From Planctomycetota bacterium (GTDB taxonomy: Bacteria; Planctomycetota; Planctomycetia; Planctomycetales; Planctomycetaceae), in contig JAQBZS010000082.1 in NCBI GenBank assembly GCA_027622115.1, positions 1-13,273 on the forward strand: 13,273 bases of DNA. Direction: 5' to 3'. The notes beneath the pieces are model-generated. The model did not search any database. It worked only from the letters and a program-made list of their open reading frames with translations, and was not told the DNA's origin. Position 1 is the stretch's first letter, and each line of letters begins with the position of its first letter. Positions 1-7,508 of this stretch are shown here, in pieces. The position numbers and the translations under genes are program-made.

Positions 1-193
1 TTTGGTTTTGAACCCTGTATCGGAAGGTAACTGCGTCCTTGCGAGAGGAGGTGGAGAGCAACTGGATGAGTGTTAGAGATCCCATTGACGGGAAGCGTCA
101 CTCAGATTCGGATCGCGTTCCGAGAAACGAAATCAGCCGATGTCTTTCCAACAACTGGCTGAAATCGGTTAGATGGATGATCTCAGAAGGCGA

Positions 194-1022
194 TCACGCG
201 GAGATGAATTCCTCAAGTTCAGCAATCGAATCGCACCGCCCAGCAATTTGCAGGATCTGTGTCAGAGTTTCGATCGAATCGATCGTCTTGATCCGATCGA
301 CTACTGCTGAAGCGGCTTGGGAAAAACGCTGTTCAACCACGGTCTGAATCCCGACTCGAAGCCCGTTCCGACCTTCTTGCCGACCTTCGGCTCTCAGCTC
401 ATCTGCAATTGTGGGCATGAGATTTGACTCCTCGACAACATGTTCGTGAATGATTTGCCGGAGTTGACCGTGCTTCATCTGCTCGGTCCCGGCAAACAGA
501 TATCGTAGCAGCGTTTCCAAGAGTTGAAGACGGAATTGCCGAGAGATCGACCAGGCATGTGTCGGAATCCGGGATGTAGCTCTTCAACGCGTCCGGTGCC
601 TCAAGCAATTCTCGCATTGACGTCTTGGCCCACCATTTCACTTGGCCGTGATACAGCACCACCGGGATCACCACGAGCAACTCGTCTCCCGCGCGGCGCT
701 GCCGCTCCCAGATGTTGACCATGTACCGCAACAACTGCAGCGCGATGTACTTTTCGGGAGAACTCTTGTGTTCGAACAAGATTCCCACCAGCACGCTGCC
801 TGGTTCGTCGCGGCGAGCGACCTCGAACACAAGGTCCGTCAGGTTCTCGCGCAGCGATTCGTCCACAAAAGCACCATCTCGGAGTTGCAGCGTGCTCAAG
901 TCCAACGTCGCGACAACTTCCGCCGGCAGATGAGTTTCGATGAAACTGCGAGCCGTCGGAATGTGGGACAATGACTGCCGCGTGAACAGATCGTGCGGGT
1001 TGGTGATCGGTGCGTCGCTCAT
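194..1022 (-). pseudogene. Rpn/YhgA-like PD-(D/E)XK nuclease, frameshifted and internally deleted
   Basis: The N-terminal part reads from ATG at 1022 in one frame. It resembles Rpn (recombination-promoting nuclease, YhgA-like 'putative transposase') proteins, which are DNA endonucleases linked to RecA-independent recombination and horizontal transfer. The PD-(D/E)XK core is visible: D63 in TDLVFEV, E84 and K86 in LFEHKS, and Q96 in ALQLLRY. The reading then goes through YIPD..CLVDLSAIP and loses family resemblance near 525-565. The family-like C-terminus (LETLLRYLFAG, then a helical tail ending ELEEFISA) continues in another frame and stops at 194-196. In relatives a helical stretch of several dozen residues normally separates the LVDLS and LETLLRY motifs. 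Here they are almost adjacent, so I infer a deletion with a frame change. The nuclease core would survive in a truncated product, but the full protein cannot be made without frameshifting. A sequencing error could explain the frame change but not the missing stretch. Confidence 0.75.
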
Positions 1023-1048
1023 CTCGCGATCTTAGTGGTCACAAGCTA

Positions 1049-1153
1049 GTAGAAGCTATCTGAAAAAGGGGTCTGACCCTCTCCGGCCTCAGTTTTTGCC
1101 GGGGTTAAGCGAGGTCTCCAATGGGTCAGACCCCTTTTTCAGACAGCTTCTAC
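1049..1153. repeat. 105-bp inverted-repeat element (MITE/REP-like)
   Basis: Arms at 1049-1079 and 1123-1153 are each 31 bp and are reverse complements with a single mismatch (ATA versus ACA). Both contain the core GGGGTCTGACCC or its complement. The 43-bp spacer holds a smaller hairpin (CCGGC at 1083-1087, GCCGG at 1098-1102). The element lies between the start of the Rpn pseudogene and the peptidase gene and has no coding capacity. The structure is what one expects of a REP/MITE-type mobilised palindrome, and from memory the AGGGGTCTGACCC core recurs between genes in many bacteria. Its copy number in this genome cannot be seen from one window. It could also form a strong transcript hairpin. 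Confidence 0.8.
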
Positions 1154-1432
1154 GGTCGATTCAACGTCAATGACGTCGAGAATTTGCACTTATTACATCC
1201 ACGTCGAAGTCATCGATTCGCTGCCGCAGACGCAAACCGTGCGGCGCGAAGGACTTTACGTATTGACGCCCAACACGATCTTCAATTCTTATCCAGCGGT
1301 CCGGAGATTGCTGCACGATGGATCGAGCAGTTCACAATCTCATCCTTCGCGGTCTTCGCTGTCGAAATTCATTCGATGTGTCGAGGTTTGCGAATCAACC
1401 GCGACAGTCTGTCATCAGACTGAGGATTCGGC

Positions 1433-2440
1433 ATGGAAGCAAGAATCGTTCAGTGCGTCGTTCTAGCGGGATCGTTCTTTTCCCTCGGAGCGTCCGCGAG
1501 ATCACCGAATTTCGTGGTCACGGCTCCAACGGTCGCCATCGCGAAAAAAGCCGCAGAAGTTGCCGAGCGACACCGTGTCACGTTGGCTCGCGAATGGCTG
1601 GGCCACAAGTTGCCGAATTGGTATCAACCGTGCCGATTGACCGTGCGCGTCGGACAACTTGGAGCGGGCGGTTACACCAAATTCCAGTTTGAACGCAGCG
1701 AAGTGTTCGATTGGCGGATGATGGTGCAGGGTTCGATGGACCGCATCGTCGACTCGGTAATTCCGCACGAAGTCAGTCATACGGTTTTCGCCTGTCACTT
1801 CCGGCGACCGTTGCCGCGATGGGCGGACGAAGGTGCCGCCACGTTGGCCGAGGACCGTTTGGAGCAACGTCGCCAACTCGATTTGCTCGAACGCACGTTG
1901 CGGCTGAAGAAAGAAATTCCACTGCGACACCTGTTGCTCATGACCGAATACCCCGCCCAGCCCGAGCGCGTGTATCGGCTGTACGCCCAAGGATTCTCGC
2001 TGACTCACTTCTTGGTTCAGCAAGGCGGTCGGCAGCGATTCCTGAAATTTATCGACACGGCACATCGATTCGGCTGGGACAAAGCCATTCAATCGCACTA
2101 CCAGCACAAGTCGGTGGAATTGCTCGAACAGCGCTGGCGGGGATGGGTGTTGGCCGGCAGCCCGCAACTCGATCCGCCGGCGGATGTGCTCGCCAATACC
2201 GTGGATGATTCGCTCACGGCTCGTGACGAATTGCGGCTCGCGAACGAACAACGTTCTCGCGGTCTCCGCACGGGCTCGATGGAAGAGGTCACCCTCAAAG
2301 CGACGGAGGGCGAGCCAACACCAATGCCGAATGCCCCTGCCCTGTCGCGGCAAGGTAAGTCGTTTGATGAAGCCTCGCGTGAATTGGCGAATCAGGGGTT
2401 CCGCCGCGTGCCCAAATCCGCGCTCCGCAATCGCCGCTGA
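1433..2440 (+). CDS. Secreted HExxH metallopeptidase-like protein (gluzincin/peptidase MA-like)
   Basis: This is a 335-residue protein of unknown specific function. The first ~22 residues form a hydrophobic signal-like segment ending GASARS, so export to the periplasm or cell surface is likely. A zinc-binding HEVSH motif lies at residues 112-116 and is followed by PRWADEGAA, whose E133 is the expected third zinc ligand. This HExxH...DEG arrangement is typical of peptidase MA-like/gluzincin proteins. The middle (about 145-240) is helix-rich, with YRLYAQGFSLTHFLVQQGG, which resembles the C-terminal helical part of this family. The last ~90 residues are polar, low in conserved features and basic at the end. 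The start is supported by GAGGA at 1422-1426, 6 nt before the ATG. The gene is followed at 131 bp by the damaged sthA. Peptidase activity is inferred from the motif only; the substrate is unknown. Confidence 0.8.
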   Translation: MEARIVQCVVLAGSFFSLGASARSPNFVVTAPTVAIAKKAAEVAERHRVTLAREWLGHKLPNWYQPCRLTVRVGQLGAGGYTKFQFERSEVFDWRMMVQGSMDRIVDSVIPHEVSHTVFACHFRRPLPRWADEGAATLAEDRLEQRRQLDLLERTLRLKKEIPLRHLLLMTEYPAQPERVYRLYAQGFSLTHFLVQQGGRQRFLKFIDTAHRFGWDKAIQSHYQHKSVELLEQRWRGWVLAGSPQLDPPADVLANTVDDSLTARDELRLANEQRSRGLRTGSMEEVTLKATEGEPTPMPNAPALSRQGKSFDEASRELANQGFRRVPKSALRNRR

Positions 2441-2570
2441 AGCTTGCGGTTCCAACTCTTGTGCCACATCGCGTCTACTACGCCAATATCCTTGAAGCGG
2501 CAAAATGGTCGACGTGGAGTTTTCCGGCGTCCGACATCGCTTCCGAATCACAGCATGCGCGGGAGGCTCG

Positions 2571-3957
2571 GTGGACACGCACGCTTACTGGTCGTCATCG
2601 GCACGGGACCGGGCGGCGAGGGTGCCGCCATGCAGGCATCCAAACTCGGACGGTCCGTGGCGGCGGTTGAACGCATGGACAGATTGGCGGCAATTGCACG
2701 CACAGGGCCACAATTCCGAGCAAAGCCCTGCGGTTTGCAATCTTTCAAGCCACGCAATCGTTCGGTCGGCACTCCCTGGAAACCGGCGCGGCCTCGCGTT
2801 CCTTTCCCAACTTGCGACGTTCGGCGCAGTCCGTCATCGAACAACAAGTTCGCATGCGGGTCAGTTTCTACGACCGCAATGAAGTGCCGGTCTATCGCGG
2901 ACACGCCGGATTTCTCGACGCAAACACGATCGAAGTGCAAGATGAATTCGGCGGCAAACGCAGGCTGCGAGCGGGAGCCGTCATCATCGCCACGGGATCG
3001 CGTCCGTATCGACCCCATGATCTCGACTTCGAGCACCCGCGAATCCGCGACAGCGACACCATCCTCAATCTCTCGCAAACACCGAGATCGATCGGCATTT
3101 ACGGGGCCGGCGTGATTGGGTGCGAGTATGCGTCGATGTTTCGCAATTTGGGCGTGAAGATCAATCTGATCAACACCCGCCAAAAACTCTTGGAATTCCT
3201 GGACGACGAAATCATCGATGCGCTGAGTTATCACTTGCGGGAATGCGGGGTCGTCATTCGGCATGGCGAGGATTGTGAGCGAGTCGAGCCGTTGGACGAC
3301 GGCGTCGTCCTGCACTTGGTTTCCGGCAAGCGGATCAAGACGGACGTGTTGCTGTGGGCGGCCGGTCGAACAGGCAACACGGATGATATGGGGCTGAGCG
3401 AGATCGGCATTACGCCGGACGGTCGCGGCTTGATTGGTGTGGACGAACATTTTCGCACCAGCGTCGAAAACCTTTACGCGGTAGGCGACGTGATCGGCCA
3501 ACCGTCCTTGGCAAGTGCCGCGTACGTGCAAGGTCGCTATGCGGCGTGCCACCTGATCGACGGCTCATGCGAGCGAGGTCTGATCGCGGACATTCCCACC
3601 GGGATCTACACCAGTCCCGAGATCAGTTCGCTCGGGAAAACGGAACGCGAATTGACGGAGTCCGGCGTGCCGTATGAAGTGGGGCAGTCGATCTTCAAGA
3701 GCCTTGCGCGTGCCCAAATCACCGGGCAAACGGTGGGCATGCTCAAGCTGCTCTTCCACCGAGAAACGCTGCAACTGTTGGGGATTCACTGCTTTGGAGA
3801 CAGCGCTTCCGAGATCATCCATATCGGCCAAGCGATCATGTCGCAGCCCGGCGAGCAGAACTCGCTGCGTTACTTCGTGAATTCCACGTTCAATTATCCC
3901 ACGATGGCGGAGGCGTATCGAGTCGCGGCTTTGAATGGGCTCAATCGCCTGTTCTAA
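2571..3957 (+). pseudogene. sthA: Soluble pyridine nucleotide transhydrogenase SthA, apparently frameshifted near the N-terminus
   Basis: Si-specific NAD(P)+ transhydrogenase is a cytosolic FAD flavoprotein that moves reducing equivalents between NADPH and NAD+. The family sequence is present end to end but spread over three frames. A GTG at 2571 behind GGGAGG reads VDTHAY. The FAD dinucleotide-binding motif VVIGTGPGGEGAAMQ then reads in a second frame up to VERMDR near 2680. From there GGNCTHRATIPSKALRF and everything after reads in a third frame, open from 2671 to the stop at 3955-3957. Later parts are intact: NAD(P)-binding GAGVIG, AVGDV..PSLASAA (FAD), and the C-terminus NYPTMAEAYRVAALNGLNRLF, which is near-identical to enterobacterial SthA as I recall it. 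The single Cys of CTHRATIPSK fits Sth rather than a disulfide reductase. Restoring one base near 2681 gives DRIGGNC. An intact 381-residue product could start at TTG 2812 but would lack the FAD motif. Either a recent pseudogene or sequence errors. Confidence 0.85.
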
Positions 3958-3960
3958 GCA

Positions 3961-4099
3961 CGAGTTTGTCACATTGCGGGGGATCTGGGTCTGGCTTACG
4001 GCTTTCAGATTTGGCGGGTTGACGTTCTTGATGAAGCCAAAGTCCACCGCCCGCCAAATCTGAAAGACGTAAGCCTGACCCCGGAAAGTGACAAACTCG
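3961..4099. repeat. 139-bp long imperfect palindrome between sthA and corA
   Basis: The left arm (3961-4018) and right arm (4050-4099) are inverted copies. Both outer ends match over 12 bp (CGAGTTTGTCAC against GTGACAAACTCG). The inner ends match over about 34 bp with two mismatches, around CCCGCCAAATCTGAAAG. A middle stretch differs by substitutions and an 8-nt length difference. The spacer is about 31 bp. The element starts three bases after the sthA stop and ends about 90 bp before corA. There is no T-tract, so it is not a classical intrinsic terminator, although the RNA hairpin could block read-through or protect the transcript end. A MITE-like origin is an inference; its size and shape recall the 1049-1153 element. 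Confidence 0.75.
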
Positions 4100-4186
4100 A
4101 ACTAAGAACGAAGTTGACTCGATCAACTCGGAACCAAACCGGAATTGGTATCCGAGCAGCGATTGAAGAACCCCATGGAGAAGTCG

Positions 4187-5335
4187 ATGTCGGGACTGGG
4201 CAAGATTGTCAGTAACTTCAAATCCACATTTGCCAAGCGAACTCAGCCTGGTGCGCGACCGGGAACGATCGTTGTCGATCCGAAAGCTCCACCACCTCGC
4301 ATGCATGTGGCCACCTACGGACCGGACGGCGTGGACGAGAAAGACGTCGAGACGGTCGAACAATTACGGGGCTCGCTCAAGGATGGACGGGTCACGTGGG
4401 TCAATGTTGACGGCTTGGGCGACGCACAAGTCATCAAGCAACTTGGCGAACTATTCAGTCTGCATCCGTTGGTGATGGAAGATATCGTGCATGTCCACCA
4501 ACGCGCGAAAGTCGAGGAATTCGATCAACATCTTTACGTCGTCGTCCGCATGATGTCCGGCGACGGCAACTTGCAGTCGGAACAGGTCAGCTTGATCCTC
4601 GGTGAGGGATTCGTCTTGACGCTGCAAGAACGCGTGGGCGATTGCCTGGATCCGGTGCGACAACGCATTCGCTCCGGCGGCGGTCTGATCCGCAAGTCGA
4701 AGGCGGATTACCTGGCCTACGCCATCATTGACGCCGTGTTGGACGGCTATTTCCCCGTTCTTGAACGCTACAGCGAACGGCTCGATGAGCTGGAGAATGA
4801 GCTGATCACGCGGCCGGGACACAACGTGATCACTCGAATTCACCGCATGCGCAGCGAGTTGTACATGCTCCGCAAATCGGTGTGGCCGCACCGCGAAGCC
4901 GTGAATGCACTGTTGCGGGATTCCACGCCGTTCATTTCCAGCGGCACTCGAATCTTTCTCCGCGACTGCTATGACCACGCGATCCAACTCATCGACATTG
5001 TGGAAACATCACGCGAAATGTGTTCGGACCTGCGAGACTTCCACTTCACTCAGGTCAGCATGCGTCAAAACGAAGTCATGAAGGTGCTGACGATCATGGC
5101 CACGATCTTCATCCCATTGGGATTCGTGGCGGGTGTCTACGGCATGAACTTTGACTCGGATGTTTCTCCCTGGAATATGCCCGAGTTGAAATGGGTTTGG
5201 GGTTATCCATTCGCTCTGGGTTTGATGGGCACAATGGCCTTCAGCATGGTCGGTTTTTTCTGGTATCGCGGATGGCTGGGGCACCGACCAAACTGGCTGG
5301 CTCGTCGCATGTCGGTCGCTGAAAAAAACAATTGA
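4187..5335 (+). CDS. corA: CorA-family Mg2+/divalent cation channel
   Basis: This 382-residue inner-membrane protein would take up Mg2+ (or Co2+/Ni2+) as a homopentamer, as CorA proteins do. A long soluble N-terminal region (about 1-290) has the CorA-type alpha/beta domain, including HPLVMEDIVHVHQRAKVEEFD and LTLQERVGDCLDPVRQRI, and then long helices with HRMRSELYMLRKSVWPHREAVN. Two C-terminal transmembrane helices follow (about 300-318 and 339-358), with the signature GMN selectivity motif at 319-321 (VYGMNF). The start at 4187 is chosen for GGAG at 4177-4180, 6 nt upstream. ATG 4175 and TTG 4145 in the same frame would add 4 or 14 residues. The LapA-like gene begins about 30 bp after the stop, so the two are probably co-transcribed. 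No Mg2+ riboswitch is recognisable upstream. Confidence 0.95.
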   Translation: MSGLGKIVSNFKSTFAKRTQPGARPGTIVVDPKAPPPRMHVATYGPDGVDEKDVETVEQLRGSLKDGRVTWVNVDGLGDAQVIKQLGELFSLHPLVMEDIVHVHQRAKVEEFDQHLYVVVRMMSGDGNLQSEQVSLILGEGFVLTLQERVGDCLDPVRQRIRSGGGLIRKSKADYLAYAIIDAVLDGYFPVLERYSERLDELENELITRPGHNVITRIHRMRSELYMLRKSVWPHREAVNALLRDSTPFISSGTRIFLRDCYDHAIQLIDIVETSREMCSDLRDFHFTQVSMRQNEVMKVLTIMATIFIPLGFVAGVYGMNFDSDVSPWNMPELKWVWGYPFALGLMGTMAFSMVGFFWYRGWLGHRPNWLARRMSVAEKNN

Positions 5336-5365
5336 TTGATCAAGTTCAAAAGAAACGGAGTCATG

Positions 5366-5620
5366 ATGATTCAGAAAGCGAAGATGATCGGGATCGGCAT
5401 CGCGGTCTTGATGTTGATCGTCATCGTGTTGCAGAACACCGAATCGGTGCAAACCCAGATACTCTTCCTGACGATCGAAATGCCCAGGGCGGCGATGTTG
5501 TTCGGAGCCATGTTGATTGGTTTTGCGTTTGGAGTCGTGTTTGCCGGGCGCATCGTCATTGGTCGTCGCAAGGTTGAACCACCGGCTCCGGAACCCGAAG
5601 CGAGCGAACCTGCGGCGTAG
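5366..5620 (+). CDS. LapA-domain (DUF1049) small inner-membrane protein
   Basis: This is an 84-residue protein with two transmembrane helices (about 7-22 and 43-62) separated by QNTESVQTQILFLTIEMP. That loop, with its QN-T/E-x-V pattern and a second helix of the form AAMLFGAMLIGFAFGVV, is the hallmark of the lipopolysaccharide assembly protein A (LapA) domain. In E. coli LapA works with LapB in controlling LPS synthesis through FtsH and LpxC. Many phyla have LapA-domain proteins with no LPS link shown, so the role here is open. The tail is Pro/Glu-rich and cytosolic. The start at ATG 5366 is preferred because GGAG ends 5 nt upstream; ATG 5363 and TTG 5336 are in frame. It follows corA at about 30 bp and probably shares its transcript. 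Confidence 0.82.
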   Translation: MIQKAKMIGIGIAVLMLIVIVLQNTESVQTQILFLTIEMPRAAMLFGAMLIGFAFGVVFAGRIVIGRRKVEPPAPEPEASEPAA

Positions 5621-5691
5621 TCAAAGATGATCCCGATGTCGTAATCCAGTTCCTTGACCATCGCGCAGCATCTGCGAGTTGCCTGATCTCG

Positions 5692-6429
5692 TCACGCGAC
5701 GTGTCGGCGGGGGGAGTTTCGCAACACCGGCAGCGGGATTGTTTGCGGCTCATCGTCGTCTGTTGCGGTTTGATCCGAGGACTCGTCAAGCACGATGTCC
5801 GCAGCTTCCGGAATGACGCGGTTGGCATAGACGACTCGCACAAAGTCCGGAAACATTGCCCAATCGCGGGGTTCGCGGTTCCAGACCGCCGCCAATTGAT
5901 GAAAGAACCGCATCTCGTACTTGGCCACGACCAAGTCGCGCGGCGCCTCAAGCGGATCGACATCCGCCGGTTCCCACGGACGCGGGCACAATTTATACGC
6001 GGGATTCGAACCGCCGCGACCGCGTTCCGGAACGTCATGAATGACGGCCATTTCACCGGTGCGGCTGAGTTTGGTGGGAAACGCTCGGCAAGCCGACGGT
6101 CGCGATCCATAAACCCCACAATTGCCGACGCCGAGCGGAGACTCCACAGTCGGAGGCGTTTCACTGAGAAAGACGCATTTCGAGCTGTCCGGTAAGACCA
6201 CGCTTTCCTTCTGCATCAGGCAGATCACGAAGTCGGTGCCGGGCTCGTCCTGAAACTGAAAATGCGGTGCGTAGTTCCGCGCGATCGAACCTTCATGATC
6301 GGCCCATCGACACGCGAAATCCCAGAACGTCAACCCCGTTGCGTGTTCCAAATTCAGAATGTCCGCTCCTGTAATTGGCACCGCAAAAGATCGACAGCAC
6401 CCGGCGTGGCATCCGTCGCAGATTCCCAT
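5692..6429 (-). CDS. YkgJ-family cysteine-cluster protein
   Basis: This 245-residue cytosolic protein carries the YkgJ/UPF0153 cysteine cluster, thought to bind a zinc ion or an iron-sulfur centre. The N-terminal CDGCHAGCC gives the CxxCx3CC motif at C4, C7, C11 and C12. Further cysteines at about 70 and 85, and the family pattern CGVYGSRPSACRAFP (C104, C114), complete the set, with one more in KLCPRPW. The C-terminal ~90 residues (VVAKYEMRFFHQLAAVWN... to an acidic TDDDEP stretch) lie beyond the usual domain. The start is taken as ATG 6429 with AGGG a few bases upstream; TTG 6447 would add six residues. It is convergent with the corA-lapA pair, with 71 bp between the stops, and no clear terminator hairpin is seen there. 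The biochemical role of the family is not established. Confidence 0.87.
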   Translation of the reverse strand: MGICDGCHAGCCRSFAVPITGADILNLEHATGLTFWDFACRWADHEGSIARNYAPHFQFQDEPGTDFVICLMQKESVVLPDSSKCVFLSETPPTVESPLGVGNCGVYGSRPSACRAFPTKLSRTGEMAVIHDVPERGRGGSNPAYKLCPRPWEPADVDPLEAPRDLVVAKYEMRFFHQLAAVWNREPRDWAMFPDFVRVVYANRVIPEAADIVLDESSDQTATDDDEPQTIPLPVLRNSPRRHVA

Positions 6430-6752
6430 GTCGCCATCCCTACGCAAATGTCGGAGGGATTACCCTCACGGACGTCAATCACGATTGTCACACTGATCCC
6501 TCTTATCGATTCCATGCATTTGTTCGGATCACTTTTCCTGGCGGAAACCCGCAGATTCTTTGTCGCGAATTGTAGTCGAAGCTGCCCACGATCACTGCGA
6601 TGGTGTCGGAGTCGCCATCACGTTTTATGGCGTCCTTACCTGCTTGAAAGTAGCCCACGGTTGCCGGGTAAGTTATTAATTGCGGGTTGCCTGACTGAGC
6701 AAACCCGCCACGACAATTCTTGCATCACCCACCCGTCGCAGAGCCGCGAGCA
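6430..6752. other. 323-bp divergent intergenic region (YkgJ / isochorismatase-family gene)
   Basis: No convincing gene is seen on either strand. The region must hold the promoters of both divergent genes. A perfect 5-bp hairpin (GAGGG-ATTA-CCCTC, 6454-6467) lies just outside the YkgJ start, and a stronger inverted repeat lies at 6682-6708. An AT-rich patch (TTATTAAT, 6673-6680) follows a TTGAAA at 6644, but the spacing (over 20 nt) is too long for a confident sigma-70 promoter. Confidence 0.5.
6682..6708 (+). promoter_or_regulatory. Inverted repeat in the leader of the isochorismatase-family gene
   Basis: GCGGGTT (6682-6688) and AACCCGC (6702-6708) are perfect complements around a 13-nt loop. 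The stem can extend inward by TGC/GCA pairs past a one-base bulge. It ends 44 nt before the ATG at 6753 and has no T-tract. It could be an operator or a 5' leader hairpin; only the symmetry is seen directly. Confidence 0.35.
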
Positions 6753-7508
6753 ATGACTCACCCCAAAGTTGATTCACCAGACACGTTTTCGCGATGGATC
6801 ATGCCCTGGCCCGCGTTCGACGTGGATTGGGATCATGCCGCACTAATGATTGTCGACTCGCAGAACTACAGTTCGAATCCGAACTGCGGCCTGATGCGGA
6901 TGCTCGTTGAACGCTTTCCCGAAGTGGCCGAATACTACGTGCCGCGGATCCACGAGATGCTGACCAATACCGCACGGTTGCTGGACGCTTTTCGGCGACT
7001 GGATCGAAACGTCATTTACACGCGACACGGAGCACTGTTGTCCGGTGGCCGTGACATGATCCCGCGGCGTCGTCAGCGAGACATCGATGCTCGGCAACTC
7101 ACCGATCGTCCCGCGTTGTGGACGAAAGGCAGTTTCGAACATGAGGTTGTTCCGCAATTGGCCCCGCTCGACGACGAGCTGATCATCGACAAGAACGCCA
7201 GCAGTCCCTTCAACGGGACCGGGATCGACCAACTGTTGCGCAACATGGAATTGACCACGTTGATCATGACCGGCATGGCGACGGACATGTGCGTCGAAAC
7301 GACTGCTCGCGATGCGGCCGATCGCGGATACAACGTGATCGTTGTCGAAGACGCCACGGCGACGTTTTTCCCCGAGCATCACCACGCCGCTCTGAGCGCG
7401 TTGGCTCGAGTTTACACCAAGGGGCAATCCACGAGCGAAGTCTTGGAACTATTGGACGGCGGTGATCAATCGCAAAGATCGCACGAGTCGAAATCCGGAA
7501 AGCGATGA
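6753..7508 (+). CDS. Isochorismatase-family cysteine hydrolase
   Basis: This 251-residue cytosolic hydrolase has the isochorismatase-like alpha/beta fold. The catalytic triad of cysteine amidohydrolases is in place: D35 in LMIVDSQN, K147 in IIDKNASSPF, and nucleophile C180 in GMATDMCVETTARDA, with a likely non-proline cis-peptide just before it. Members with C in this position hydrolyse amides or ureido compounds (nicotinamidase, N-carbamoylsarcosine amidase, ureidoacrylate hydrolase RutB, biuret hydrolase). An intact C-D-K triad favours that class over true isochorismatase, which lacks the Cys. The substrate cannot be read from the sequence. The start at ATG 6753 is preferred over TTG 6720 although the ribosome site is weak. 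The stop overlaps the SDR start by 4 bp (ATGA at 7505-7508), so the two are translationally coupled. Confidence 0.9.
   Translation: MTHPKVDSPDTFSRWIMPWPAFDVDWDHAALMIVDSQNYSSNPNCGLMRMLVERFPEVAEYYVPRIHEMLTNTARLLDAFRRLDRNVIYTRHGALLSGGRDMIPRRRQRDIDARQLTDRPALWTKGSFEHEVVPQLAPLDDELIIDKNASSPFNGTGIDQLLRNMELTTLIMTGMATDMCVETTARDAADRGYNVIVVEDATATFFPEHHHAALSALARVYTKGQSTSEVLELLDGGDQSQRSHESKSGKR

Noticed and set aside
1..193. Open frame from 39 on the plus strand
   Set aside because: It overlaps the Rpn pseudogene antisense and its sequence has no protein-like features. Nothing else is seen in 1-193.
1154..1432. Open frames (for example from 1170) between the palindrome and the peptidase gene
   Set aside because: No ribosome site, no recognisable motif, and the frame runs into the peptidase start. 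Possibly a gene remnant, but this cannot be supported.
1502..2578. 358-codon minus-strand frame opposite the metallopeptidase gene
   Set aside because: The plus strand has the signal peptide, HExxH motif and ribosome site. The antisense product shows no domain.
2548..3552. 334-codon minus-strand frame opposite sthA
   Set aside because: The plus strand matches SthA throughout; this is a shadow frame.
5645..5680. Terminator between the convergent LapA-like and YkgJ genes
   Set aside because: Only a tiny CGCAG/CTGCG stem is visible and there is no T-tract.
5621..5691. Minus-strand stretch reading MVKELDYDIGIIFDY near 5615-5661
   Set aside because: It looks protein-like, but it continues antisense into lapA and has no start signal or matching downstream sequence.
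6644..6680. Sigma-70 promoter from TTGAAA and TTATTA upstream of the hydrolase gene
   Set aside because: The spacing is over 20 nt and the match is poor.
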